DNA of 64,000 bases from an uncultured Blautia sp. (GCA_937893675.1 CALBGI010000033.1:24119-88118); one strand, 5' to 3'; positions 16,058-24,727 are shown, numbered from the stretch's first letter. Numbers and translations: made by a program. The notes: generated by a model from the sequence alone, not told the origin.

Positions 16058-16564
16058 ATGATTACGGAATTCATGACACCGGAAGAACAGGAAGAAATCG
16101 TGCGCTATGGACTGGAACGGATGAAAAGCAGAGCAATCGCCATAGGGGCGACTCTTATGCTGGGCGGCATTTTAGGAATGCTTGCAGAAGGCATTGTTTT
16201 CTTCCTTTGCTTCATTGGTGTCAGAAGATATGCGGGTGGCTATCACGCAGATACACAGGCGCGCTGCTATGTAATTTCTTTTGGGATTACTGTGGGGGCT
16301 TTTGTTCTCATCAAATACGTACCAATTTCCGCTTCGGCTTTTCTGATTCTGCTGCTTGTAAGTTTGTTGGCGATACTATTTTTTTCTCCGGTGGACTGTG
16401 AAAACAGAAGATTGGAGCCTTGGGAAAAAGAAAGATATGGAAAAAGAGTTATGAAGTATTTATTCCTATTGCAACTGCATCTGATATTATGTTGGCTGAT
16501 AGTACGAGTGGTTCTCAGACATCAAATGGTGTTACAGCAAAACTTACAGTTGAATATGAGGTGA
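16058..16564 (+). pseudogene. agrB: AgrB peptide endopeptidase, C-terminus replaced (probably truncated)
   Basis: 168 codons. Residues 1 to about 131 are AgrB: RRYAGGYHADTQARC carries the catalytic pair H63 and C70, and SPVDCENRRLE is the usual mid-motif. After about 16450 the expected last two membrane helices are gone. The frame reads on for 37 residues of AT-rich sequence, while a different frame over the same bases looks like a real protein tail. The simplest reading is a deletion that fused agrB to the end of another gene. Catalytic residues remain, so some activity cannot be excluded. Confidence 0.7.
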
Positions 16565-16854
16565 ATTCGACGAATGAAATGGTTAAGGCTAAAAAGATTT
16601 ATGGAAGTTGGACTCCCAGTGAGAACTTTTACTATTTATCTAATCGCTATGTGATGTTACATGCAGGAGTAGGCAGCGGAAATAAGATAGAAAAATATCC
16701 TACTACAAATTCTTTCAATTATTCAACAGGGTGGGATTTTAATTATCGGTATTGGGGAGATGTTAGTCCTAGAGGCATATCCGAAGCTAATATTCATATA
16801 TCGGGAATGTCAGGCTATAATTACAAAATAACGGTTGATGTACCTTACTCTTAA
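16440..16854 (+). pseudogene. Orphan C-terminal fragment of a secreted-type protein
   Basis: Frame 1 across 16440-16854 encodes about 135 residues rich in Ser, Thr, Asn, Tyr and Gly (for example LADSTSGSQTSNGV and NSFNYSTGWDFNYRYWGD), as in extracellular beta-rich proteins. It has no start of its own or signal peptide: its 5' end is inside the agrB frame. I take it as the tail of a deleted secreted protein. The family is not recognised. The base composition is clearly more AT-rich than the thiamine genes. Confidence 0.5.
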
Positions 16855-16863
16855 ATTCTATAT

Positions 16864-17307
16864 GTGTTTTTATATAATTTGTATGCTAAATGGAGTTGGT
16901 ATGGATTGTGGTACAAAATCATTTTAAACTTGATGGAAATAATGCTCCCTGTATTATATTTGGCATATTTTAAGCTTTATATCTCGACAAAAGAGATGTT
17001 ACACGTGGGAGAAGGTGATTTATTAAGGATATTATGTTATATGTTGCTATACATTGATCTTTTTGGTGTTTTCTGTTGGACATTCTACAATAATAGTAGA
17101 AATCAAAATAACAGTCTGTTTTCAATACTTGGCTTCATTGAATCAATGCTCATCTGTGTGTTACCGTTTGTGGGTATAATACATAATCCTTTTTTTGCGA
17201 CAGTCAGATCCTATATATTGGAGTATCTTCATATTTACGGAATTGTAGTTCTGCTTTATGGAATGCAATTTGTATATTTGATAAAGAAAAGGAATAGCTT
17301 CACATAA
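16864..17307 (+). CDS. Hypothetical membrane protein
   Basis: 147 aa from a GTG, start uncertain. Four long hydrophobic segments (about residues 20-42, 55-75, 85-105 and 120-140) make up nearly the whole protein. No family motif recognised. AT-rich like its surroundings. It could be an immunity-type or modification membrane protein linked to the orphan secreted fragment before it, but nothing proves this. Confidence 0.5.
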   Translation: MFLYNLYAKWSWYGLWYKIILNLMEIMLPVLYLAYFKLYISTKEMLHVGEGDLLRILCYMLLYIDLFGVFCWTFYNNSRNQNNSLFSILGFIESMLICVLPFVGIIHNPFFATVRSYILEYLHIYGIVVLLYGMQFVYLIKKRNSFT

Positions 17308-17375
17308 AGATTCCATAGAATACGCAATTAGGTTTTGGAGTGCTTTATAAAATAATTTTACCATGGAGTGACCGG

Positions 17376-17656
17376 ATGAAAAGAGAATTAAACGTCAGAA
17401 GCATTTTTTAATTAATCATAACATTCAGTTGCATAGAACTCATTGGAGATTTCATAAGTGTGCCTAATTTTCCGGTAGTGAAAACCTGGATTGGTAAGGT
17501 GAATGAAATTGAGATCTTTTATCAGGGAAAACAGGTGGCTATGATGAGAAACAGGAAGTCTTTTTTACAGAAGGTCTTTTTATTGATGTTGGGACGCGTC
17601 CGGTGAATAAAGAACTGATTACTGTTCTGAATCAATATTTAGACAAGACATTTTAG
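17376..17656 (+). pseudogene. Decayed small protein gene with internal stop and frameshift
   Basis: From ATG 17376 the frame has a TAA after 11 codons (about 17409), then continues in frame through VPNFPVVKTWIGKVNEI to GKQVA. Near 17542 it shifts frame and runs on as YDEKQEVFFTEGLFIDVG to a TAG at 17654-17656. With one stop and one base corrected it would give about 93 residues. The protein family is unknown. The two lesions show it is no longer functional. Confidence 0.6.
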
Positions 17657-17847
17657 GGGGGCTTACTATAATGCTCCCCTTAAGCACTGGGATAGGAAAG
17701 AAATTGTGATTTAGAGTATAAACAGCTCTTGCGACGGACGGAAATCAATTCGCAAACTTTAAGCTTGCTGATGAGATACAGGAGAATCTGTTAAGGCGCA
17801 TAGGCATGTGAGAAATCGTGTATATAAGACGACGGGAAGGGAAATTT

Positions 17848-17949
17848 ATGGATTTTTATTATGGGATTAATACACTGATAAATTTATTGAAAATAACGTT
17901 TTATATTACCGGAATGATTGCGTTTATTAAATATATCTGCAGTAAGTAA
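17848..17949 (+). CDS. Tiny single-span membrane peptide
   Basis: 33 aa. GGGAAGG stands 7 bases before the ATG. The sequence is one hydrophobic helix (LLKITFYITGMIAFIKYI) with short polar ends. The remainder of 17657-18008 holds no other gene that I can support. It may be a true small membrane peptide of the agr-adjacent region or a remnant. Confidence 0.4.
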   Translation: MDFYYGINTLINLLKITFYITGMIAFIKYICSK

Positions 17950-18008
17950 GCTTTTCATGGTTTAGAGTATGCTGATCTGCTTTCAACGGAATCTAAGGAG
18001 CTGGGAAA

Positions 18009-18422
18009 ATGAGAAAAAATGTAGGGTACGGCAGTTGGAGACTACTTTTTGTTCTGTGTTTGATGCTTTCAGGATGTAATATGAATTCAAATGAACCGGA
18101 AGCAAACAGGAGAGAAGCCTCTATCAGTCCGGCAGCGGATAAGATTCCTTTTTTGGTATCCATGGATAAAGCATCAGTGGAGTCAAAACAAAAAGAAACA
18201 GTGACGGTTGATATTATCACAGAATTGAAAGACTGGGATTATACGGCGGAAGCAAAGAATGGAAAAATCCAGAACAAAACCGCGGCAGATTTTGACTATA
18301 CTTGTCCAGATAGGGAAAAAGAGGATGTTCTTACGATCTATTTTTATAATAATGAGACAGGCGAAGTATATAAATATTCGATTCCGTTGATTTTTGCTGA
18401 AATGACAGGAGAAGAAAATTGA
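18009..18422 (+). CDS. Hypothetical lipoprotein
   Basis: 137 aa. N-terminal signal with a clear lipobox LSGC (lipidated Cys near residue 22), followed by a short acidic, beta-rich domain of about 110 residues. No family recognised. AAGGAG precedes the start. The stop overlaps the next start (TTGA), so the two were one transcription unit. Probably exposed on the outside of the membrane. Confidence 0.6.
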   Translation: MRKNVGYGSWRLLFVLCLMLSGCNMNSNEPEANRREASISPAADKIPFLVSMDKASVESKQKETVTVDIITELKDWDYTAEAKNGKIQNKTAADFDYTCPDREKEDVLTIYFYNNETGEVYKYSIPLIFAEMTGEEN

Positions 18423-18794
18423 AAAATTGTAAATACCGTGTATTTTGTTTTGTATTTCCGGCAATTTTGCTGTTGGTGTTAATGATCATTTTTCAATCAA
18501 AGCTTCCGATAGAAGGAACTTTTTGCACGGATGAAAATTTGCCTCAAAATCAGATGTACATTTCTTTTTTGAAAGATGAGAAATTTTATCTGAAAATTTC
18601 GGAAGTAGAACAAATGGAAGGCACATACCAGGTGACAAATACCTCAGAGGTTGATATGCTTAGAACTAAGCTATGGGAAGGACAGTGAAATATTTGGGGT
18701 ATATGACCGGAAAGATGAGGTTTATTTATGTATCCCGGATTATGGAGTCATTCCCTTACGCAGAATTAGTAAAAATGCTATTTTGAATTCGTAA
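18419..18794 (+). pseudogene. Frameshifted membrane-anchored small protein
   Basis: From TTG 18419 the first frame gives 89 residues: one N-terminal membrane segment, then a small domain (PIEGTFCTDE, KFYLKISEV). Around 18655-18665 the coding signal passes to another frame (LELSYGKDSEIFGVYDRKD, then CIPDYGVIPLRRI) ending at TAA 18792-18794. Joined, it would be about 125 residues. The frameshift suggests a dead gene, unless the error is in sequencing. Confidence 0.6.
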
Positions 18795-18830
18795 AATCAG
18801 ATTTATGAAAGAACATAGGAGACACAGGAG

Positions 18831-19235
18831 ATGAATGGTAAAAGGATTTTAAAATTTGTATATATCAATTTGATTTTTCCGGTTATCTGTCTGTATATCT
18901 TGCCCCAAATAAGACTGGAGGTAAATAGGAAGGTTGCGGACACACTGCTGTATACGCCTTTGGAATTATTTATGTTTCTGTCATTTTTTATATATGGAAT
19001 ACTGCTTGCGGTATTAGCTGTAATATGTATGAATCAGAAAGACACCGCAGAGAATGTGATCCTGCTGAGTCTTGGTGTCATCAGTGCAGGCACTGCTATG
19101 TATTTTATAAAAAAGGCGGTGGTAAACTATTATTTTGGCATATACAGCTATCCATACGCAGCGTTGTATTTTGGCGTGTGCGTTACCTTAATCATAAAAA
19201 ATGTATGCGATATCCGCAAAAGAAAGATTTTGTAA
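18831..19235 (+). CDS. Hypothetical four-helix membrane protein
   Basis: 134 aa with four hydrophobic segments (about residues 9-27, 43-67, 75-92 and 100-122) and a basic end. CAGGAG lies before the ATG. No known family. Last gene of the decayed region; 19236-19344 holds nothing evident. Confidence 0.55.
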   Translation: MNGKRILKFVYINLIFPVICLYILPQIRLEVNRKVADTLLYTPLELFMFLSFFIYGILLAVLAVICMNQKDTAENVILLSLGVISAGTAMYFIKKAVVNYYFGIYSYPYAALYFGVCVTLIIKNVCDIRKRKIL

Positions 19236-19344
19236 GACGATTTTTTGAGAAAATGCGGAAAACCAGAATCGGATATCCCCTGACTCCCCAGGTTGAACTC
19301 TCCCCCATGTTATGTTAGAATAAGGGACATAAAAAGCAGCAGTC

Positions 19345-19376
19345 CGCCGTGGCATTTTCTGCCACGGCGTTATTTT
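19345..19376 (+). terminator. Intrinsic terminator ahead of selB
   Basis: CGCCGTGGCA (19345-19354) pairs perfectly with TGCCACGGCG (19360-19369), then TTATTTT. It isolates the selenocysteine operon from the agr-adjacent region. Confidence 0.85.
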
Positions 19377-19401
19377 AAAATAAAAAACCGGGGAATCAGC
19401 T

Positions 19402-21315
19402 ATGAATCATGCAATTATCGGAACCGCCGGCCATGTGGACCACGGAAAAACCTGTCTGATCAAGGCGCTGACGGGGATTGATACCGACCGCCTGAAAGAG
19501 GAAAAGAAAAGAGGAATTACCATTGAGCTGGGCTTTGCCTATCTGGATTTTTCTGACGGGCAGCGAGTGGGCATTGTGGACGTGCCCGGCCATGAAAAAT
19601 TTGTCAAAAATATGCTGGCCGGAGCGGGTGGTATAGACATTGCTATGCTTGTGGTTGCGGCGGATGAGGGAATCATGCCTCAGACAGTGGAGCATCTGGA
19701 TATTCTCTCCATCCTGGGTATTTCCAGAGGCGTTGTGGTGCTCACCAAGACGGATCTGGTGGAGACAGAGTTTCTGGAACTGGTACAGGAGGATGTCCGG
19801 GAGCTGACAAAGGGGACGTTTCTGGAAGGAGCCCCCCTGCTTCTGGTATCCGCCTATGAGGGTAGCGGACTGGAGACTCTGAAGGAGACCTTGCACGAAC
19901 TTTGTATTTCCCTGCCGGAAAAGGCGGGGACGGGGAATTTTCGTCTGCCTATTGACCGAGTGTTTACCTTGAAAGGCTTTGGCACCATTGTCACTGGCAC
20001 CATGGCAGAAGGGCGGCTCAAAAAAGAGCAGGAGGCTTATCTTTACCCCGAAAATATTCCTGTAAAAATCCGAAGTGTCCAGGTGCATGGGCAAGAGGCA
20101 AAGCAAGCCTGCGCAGGACAGCGGGCGGCGGTGAATATCCCTGCCCGCAGGAAGGATGAGATTTTCCGCGGAGATGTACTTGCGTCCAGGGGAAGTCTTT
20201 ATCCCACAAGGATGCTGGATGTGCGGGTGGAGGCTCTGAAGCACACAAAACGCAGCATTCGCAACGGAAGCCGTGTGCACGTTTACCATGGGACAAAGGA
20301 GCTCCTGGGAAAAATCGTGCTCATGGACAGGGAGGAGCTGAAGGCGGGAGAGCACTGCTATGCCCAGCTTCGCCTGGAGGAGGAAACTGCGGCAAAAAAA
20401 TGGGACCATTTTGTGGTTCGGTTTTATTCTCCGGCAGAGACCATAGGAGGCGGCATCATTCTGGATGCCTGCCCAGTGAAGCACCGCAGAAATGACAGAC
20501 AGGTGCAGGCGGACTTCGCGGTCAAAGAAAAGGGAAGCCAGCAGGAAATGCTGGAGCTATCCTGCCGGGAGCACTGGGGCTGCTTTTATACTCTCAGGGA
20601 GCTGGCGCAGCGAAGCAGCCTGGCGCGCAGCGAGGTGAAGCAGTGCGCGGAGAAGCTTGCAAAGGCCGGGAAGCTGGTGCCTCTTTTGGAGGATATCTAC
20701 ATTCACAGGGAAGAGCTTTCCTTTTACCAGAAAAAAACAGAGGCTTTTTTGGAAAATTTCCATAAGGAAAATCCCCTGAAAGAGGGAATGGGAATGGAGG
20801 AGGTCAGAAGCCGTCTGAATCTGGGCGATGTGCGTTTTGCAGACGCGATTCTTGAAATCCTCAAAAAAGAAAAAATCATCAAGGAAGAAAAGGGTCTGAT
20901 CAGCCGGAAACGTTTTAAGGTGGTCGTCAAAGCCGACGAAGGAGCCATGCTTGATGAGATCGTGAAGTATTATCTGGAAGCCGGGTTTGCTCCGCTGACA
21001 ACGGAGCTGTACATAAAGGCGCATAAGGATCAGAAGAAGTTTTCGGCTGTGTTTACCTCTCTTCTGAACAAAAAGACCTTGATCCGTCTGGACGCGCAGT
21101 ACTGCGTGCACAGGGAATATTACCGGAAGGCCAGGGAGGCGTTTCTTGAAATGATAAAAGAGCGCCCGTCGGTTGCGCTGGGAGAGTTTCGGGATTACCT
21201 GGGCTGTTCCCGCAAGATTGCAGTGGCGCTTCTGGAGCATTTCGACAAAAACGGTTTTACCAGAAAAACAGAGGAAGGCAGAGTATTGAAAACTTCCTCG
21301 GAGAAAGGCAGGTGA
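19402..21315 (+). CDS. selB: Selenocysteine-specific elongation factor
   Basis: 637 aa, full length. GTPase motifs: GTAGHVDHGKT (residues 7-17), RGITIELGFA, DVPGHEKFVKNM and TKTD. Domains 2-3 of the EF-Tu type follow, then a long C-terminal region of winged helices (from about 370) that grips the SECIS hairpin of mRNA. It delivers Sec-tRNA to in-frame UGA codons. First gene of selB-selD-selA. Target genes in view are selD itself and, outside the window, probably the start of fdhF. Confidence 0.97.
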   Translation: MNHAIIGTAGHVDHGKTCLIKALTGIDTDRLKEEKKRGITIELGFAYLDFSDGQRVGIVDVPGHEKFVKNMLAGAGGIDIAMLVVAADEGIMPQTVEHLDILSILGISRGVVVLTKTDLVETEFLELVQEDVRELTKGTFLEGAPLLLVSAYEGSGLETLKETLHELCISLPEKAGTGNFRLPIDRVFTLKGFGTIVTGTMAEGRLKKEQEAYLYPENIPVKIRSVQVHGQEAKQACAGQRAAVNIPARRKDEIFRGDVLASRGSLYPTRMLDVRVEALKHTKRSIRNGSRVHVYHGTKELLGKIVLMDREELKAGEHCYAQLRLEEETAAKKWDHFVVRFYSPAETIGGGIILDACPVKHRRNDRQVQADFAVKEKGSQQEMLELSCREHWGCFYTLRELAQRSSLARSEVKQCAEKLAKAGKLVPLLEDIYIHREELSFYQKKTEAFLENFHKENPLKEGMGMEEVRSRLNLGDVRFADAILEILKKEKIIKEEKGLISRKRFKVVVKADEGAMLDEIVKYYLEAGFAPLTTELYIKAHKDQKKFSAVFTSLLNKKTLIRLDAQYCVHREYYRKAREAFLEMIKERPSVALGEFRDYLGCSRKIAVALLEHFDKNGFTRKTEEGRVLKTSSEKGR

Positions 21316-21320
21316 GAAGG

Positions 21321-22358
21321 GTGCAGAATGAAAAAATACGTTTGACACAGCTTGCAAAAACCGGCGGCTGAGCGGCAAAAGTAGGTCCTGGGACCCTTGC
21401 TCAAGTTTTGAGTAAGCTGCCGAAATTTGCAGACGAGCGGCTTCTGGTAGGCACGGAGACGTCGGATGACGCAGCCGTATATCAGGTGAGCCCTGCGCTT
21501 GCGATGATCCAGACGGTTGATTTTTTTACACCGATCGTGGATGACCCGTATACCTTCGGGCAGATTGCCGCAGCCAATGCCCTGAGCGATATTTACGCCA
21601 TGGGCGGAGAGCCGAAGCTGGCATTGAATATTGCGGCATTTCCAAACTGTCTGGATGTGGAGATTCTGGGGGAAATACTGAAGGGCGGTGCGGACAAGGT
21701 CCTGGAAGCAGGGGCTGTACTGGCCGGAGGGCATACCATTCAGGATGAGGAACCGAAATACGGCCTCTGCGTCACCGGCTTTGTGCATCCGGCGCGTCTG
21801 TGGAAAAATTATGGCGCACAGGAAGGGGATGTGCTGATCCTTACCAAGCCGTTGGGAAGCGGTATCTTGAATACAGCCTGTAAGGCAGAATTGGCCTCTG
21901 AACAGGAGACTGCGCAGGCAGTGCGGGTGATGAGCACTCTGAACAAATACGCCGCGGATATCTGCAGAGACTATGAGGTACATTGCTGTACCGATGTGAC
22001 AGGCTTTGGCCTGGCCGGACATGCCCTGGAAATGGCGAAGGGAAGCAAAAAAACGTTTGTGATAGAGACGAAGAAGCTTCCTGTTCTGGCAGGGGCAGAG
22101 GATTATGCAAATATGGGCCTGATTCCTGCCGGGGCTTATCGGAACCGGGAGTTTGCCGGGGAGGATGTGAAAAGTCTGGTAAAAGAAACCTGGCTGGAGG
22201 ATGTGGTCTATGACCCGCAGACCTCGGGAGGGCTTCTTCTGGCAGTCCCGAAAGAGGCAGCAGAGAAGCTTTTGAAGGCCTTATCCGCGCTTTCTCTGCC
22301 CAATGGTATTGTGGGAATGGTTATGAAACCCGAAGACAAGGCATTGATACTGAAATAG
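21321..22358 (+). CDS. selD: Selenide, water dikinase containing selenocysteine (in-frame UGA)
   Basis: 346 codons from GTG 21321, counting the UGA at 21369-21371 as Sec. The first residues read MQNEKIRLTQLAKTGG-U-AAKVGPGTL. This puts Sec at position 17 and the essential lysine at 20, exactly where E. coli SelD has Cys17 and Lys20. Ordinary gene finding would begin at TTG 21408 and lose the active site. Downstream motifs (GTETSDDAAVY, TVDFFTPIVDDPYTFGQIAAANALSD, DVTGFGLAGHALEMA) are standard SelD. The product selenophosphate feeds SelA. Because it needs Sec, its expression is self-dependent. The intergenic gap to selB is 5 bases. Confidence 0.95.
21378..21412 (+). promoter_or_regulatory. Candidate bacterial SECIS hairpin in selD
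   Basis: Shortly after the UGA (21369-21371) GGTC (21384-21387) can pair with GACC (21392-21395), with further weak pairing on both sides and a G-containing loop. SelB in bacteria binds such a small hairpin about 16-37 bases after the UGA. The position is right; the stem is short, so folding is not certain. Confidence 0.45.
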
Positions 22359-22368
22359 AAGAAATAAG

Positions 22369-23772
22369 ATGGACAAACAGGAATATTTCAAGAGGATCCC
22401 CAAGGTAGATGCTGTTTTGCGGGAACCGGAAATAGAGGAGCTGTGCGATATTTATGGAAGAGGCATGGTTTTGACCGGAATCCGTATTGCGATGGAACAC
22501 CTGCGGGAGACCATACAGCGAGAAACGGGGACAGGGGCAGAAAAAGCTCTTGCCAACTGGAAAACAGAGGTTCTGGAGGCGGTTGCATCTCTGGAAGAGC
22601 CTTCTTTAAAAAAAGTATTTAACGCCACAGGCGTAATCCTGCACACCAATATGGGGCGTGCGCCTCTGGGAAAGGTACAGAGGGACGCCGCTCTTTTGGC
22701 GATGAGCGGGTACTCCAATTTGGAGTATGATCTGGAGCGCGGAAGCCGGGGGAAACGCTGGGAGCACTACGCGCGTCTTATCGCACAGGTGACCGGCGCC
22801 GAGGGAGCCATTGCCGTAAACAATAATGCAGCTTCGGTGACCTTGATTCTGAAAACCCTCGCAGAGGGCAGGGAAGTCATCGTTTCCAGAGGTGAGCTCA
22901 TTGAAATCGGCGGGCGCTTCCGCATTCCCGATGTCATGGAGCAGAGCGGCGCCGTTCTGCGGGAAACGGGCTGCACCAACCGTACCAGGATTTCGGATTA
23001 TGAGCGGGCGATCAATGAAAATACGGCGGCGCTTTTAAAGGTGCACACCAGTAATTACCGGATCCAGGGTTTCACAGAGGAGGCTTCGGTGGAGGAACTG
23101 GTGAGACTGGGGAAGAAATACGGCCTGCCGGTGATCGTGGATCTGGGAAGCGGGGTTCTGGTGGATCTGGAACGTTTCGGTCTCTCCCACGAGCCGACGG
23201 TGCAGGAAACGCTCAAAAAAGGCGCGGATTTGGTATGTTTTTCCGGCGACAAGCTTCTGGGCGGACCACAGGCCGGCATTATAGCAGGGAAACAAAGCTA
23301 TATCAAGGCTATGGAAAATCATCCGCTGATGCGGGCATTTCGCCTGGATAAATGTACCATTGCGGCGTTGACCGCTACTTTTCGGGAATATCTGGACGAG
23401 GAGAGGGCGATAAAGAACATACCGGTGCTGGAGATGCTGTCCTGCCCCGCAGAAGAGCTGCAGAGACGGGCGGTCAAGATGGCAGAGGCTCTGAGAGAAA
23501 CCGCCTATCCGGGGGAATTTCGCGCAGAGGAAAGTGCGTCTGCTGCCGGCGGCGGCGCTTTGCCCGCCGAAGAATTTCCAGGCTTTGCCGTAACCGTAAA
23601 GCCGCAGGGGGAATCCTGCGAAAAACTGGCTTTGCGGCTTCGCAAGCTGCCGATTCCGGTGATCGCGCGTATTCAAAATGAAAAAATCTGGCTGGATATG
23701 CGTACGGTTCTCAGGGAAGAGATACTGGATCTGAAAAAAGAATTGTGTGATTTTTTTGGCGGGTGCCTGTGA
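22369..23772 (+). CDS. selA: L-seryl-tRNA(Sec) selenium transferase
   Basis: 467 aa, normal length. It begins with the SelA N-terminal domain (RIPKVDAVL). The PLP fold follows, with NATGVILHTNMGRAPL, VNNNAASV, VDLGSG and the PLP lysine in FSGDKLLGGPQAG. It converts Ser-tRNA(Sec) to Sec-tRNA(Sec) using selenophosphate. Ten bases after selD. Its last 16 bases are antisense to the 3' end of the tRNA-Sec gene on the other strand. Confidence 0.97.
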   Translation: MDKQEYFKRIPKVDAVLREPEIEELCDIYGRGMVLTGIRIAMEHLRETIQRETGTGAEKALANWKTEVLEAVASLEEPSLKKVFNATGVILHTNMGRAPLGKVQRDAALLAMSGYSNLEYDLERGSRGKRWEHYARLIAQVTGAEGAIAVNNNAASVTLILKTLAEGREVIVSRGELIEIGGRFRIPDVMEQSGAVLRETGCTNRTRISDYERAINENTAALLKVHTSNYRIQGFTEEASVEELVRLGKKYGLPVIVDLGSGVLVDLERFGLSHEPTVQETLKKGADLVCFSGDKLLGGPQAGIIAGKQSYIKAMENHPLMRAFRLDKCTIAALTATFREYLDEERAIKNIPVLEMLSCPAEELQRRAVKMAEALRETAYPGEFRAEESASAAGGGALPAEEFPGFAVTVKPQGESCEKLALRLRKLPIPVIARIQNEKIWLDMRTVLREEILDLKKELCDFFGGCL

Positions 23773-23854
23773 GAATCGAACTCACCCAGGACGCGATTAA
23801 CGCCCAACACAGGTTTTGAAGACCAGGGGGCACACCAGTTACCCAACGACACCC
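23757..23854 (-). tRNA. selC: tRNA-Sec, anticodon TCA
   Basis: Read on the minus strand: acceptor GGGTGTC pairs with GGCACCC, followed by G73 and an encoded CCA. The anticodon loop is CTTCAAA with anticodon TCA (the UGA decoder). A long variable arm closes as GGGCG/CGTCC, and the T stem is GTGAG-TTCGATT-CTCAC. The length of about 98 bases with a long extra arm is diagnostic for tRNA-Sec. It has its own promoter and lies convergent to selA, overlapping its 3' end. Confidence 0.95.
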
Positions 23855-23866
23855 GTACAATGCTTT

Positions 23867-23895
23867 ATTATAGCAAAGGAATTGTCAAAATTCAA
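23867..23895 (-). promoter_or_regulatory. Promoter of the tRNA-Sec gene
   Basis: On the minus strand, TTGAAT (23895-23890) and TATAAT (23872-23867) are 17 bases apart. TGC just before the -10 makes it an extended box. Transcription should start a few bases before the tRNA 5' end. Confidence 0.75.
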
Positions 23896-23911
23896 TAGAA
23901 AGCGTGGGCGA

Positions 23912-24652
23912 ATGAAAAAAGAAGAGATTATCCTGCACAAAATTATCGGAGGCGATGAGTACCGCAAGGAGGACGTGGTGGCGGCAGAGCAGATCCTGGA
24001 GGTTTTTGTGGACGACTGTCCGGGATTTACAGTGAGCTGCACTCCGGAAAATCTGCAGGAGTTTTTTACAGGCCATTTGTTTTTGCGGGGAATGATCAAA
24101 GACGCTGCGCAGCTGAAGGATTTGCAGGTGGATCTGCAGAAGGGGAAGGTTTTTGCTGTGAGAAACAGGGCAGTGCAGGAGAAAGACTGCGCAGCAGAAA
24201 AGGACCGGAATGCGGCGCCCAGGGGTGTTTTCGGAAAAGGCAGCCTCCGGAAAATGCTGTGCCTTGCAGAGCAGGTGTTTGAGCATCCGGGACCGCTTTT
24301 TCTGGAAACCGGCTGTGCCCATTGCTGTGCCCTGGCTTATGGGGATAAAATTCTTTGCTGCTTTGAGGATATCGGGCGGCACAATGCGTTGGATAAGGCC
24401 GTAGGTTTTGCGCTGCTGCAGGGGATCCCTCTGGAAGAAACGGCGGTCTATACCAGCGGGCGTATTTCAGCAGACTATGTAAAAAAGCTGGCGCATGCAG
24501 GGATTCCCACCGTGATTTCCAGAGCCGCAGTCACCGGGGAGGCGGTGCGCCTTGCGCGGGAGAACCAGATCCAGATGCTGGGCTTTGTGCGAAAGGGAAA
24601 TGCCAATGTATACAGTCTGTTTCCGGAAAAGGAAAGCACTTTCTTCTTGTGA
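23912..24652 (+). CDS. fdhD: FdhD-like sulfurtransferase for formate dehydrogenase
   Basis: 246 aa. FdhD moves sulfur from a cysteine desulfurase to the molybdenum cofactor of formate dehydrogenase. Family marks: ENLQEFFTGHLFLRG, GKGSL, a LETGCAHCCAL segment, EDIGRHNALDKAVG, YTSGRISADYV and PTVISRAAVT. The loop that normally reads CGxCG before the GKxSL part here reads RGVFG, so both usual cysteines are missing; C135, C138 and C139 appear instead in the TGxxH motif. Start at ATG 23912; the upstream frame crosses the tRNA gene and is rejected. It follows the Sec genes and precedes a formate channel. Confidence 0.88.
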   Translation: MKKEEIILHKIIGGDEYRKEDVVAAEQILEVFVDDCPGFTVSCTPENLQEFFTGHLFLRGMIKDAAQLKDLQVDLQKGKVFAVRNRAVQEKDCAAEKDRNAAPRGVFGKGSLRKMLCLAEQVFEHPGPLFLETGCAHCCALAYGDKILCCFEDIGRHNALDKAVGFALLQGIPLEETAVYTSGRISADYVKKLAHAGIPTVISRAAVTGEAVRLARENQIQMLGFVRKGNANVYSLFPEKESTFFL

Positions 24653-24675
24653 TAAACTTAACAAAGTGGTACAAT
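24647..24675 (+). promoter_or_regulatory. Promoter of the formate channel gene
   Basis: TTGTGA (24647-24652, overlapping the fdhD stop) and TACAAT (24670-24675), spacing 17. It allows focA-topB to be transcribed separately from fdhD. Confidence 0.65.
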
Positions 24676-24727
24676 AGGGATACAGTGAGAATGTAAAGCT
24701 GTAAAAAAACTACATGGGGGTGTAGCA

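Noticed and set aside
21408..21410. TTG as the start of selD
   Set aside because: Would remove the catalytic Sec/Lys segment that is present and perfectly conserved just upstream across a UGA.
23816..23911. N-terminal extension of FdhD
   Set aside because: The extension runs through the tRNA-Sec gene and its promoter and adds 32 residues not found in FdhD.
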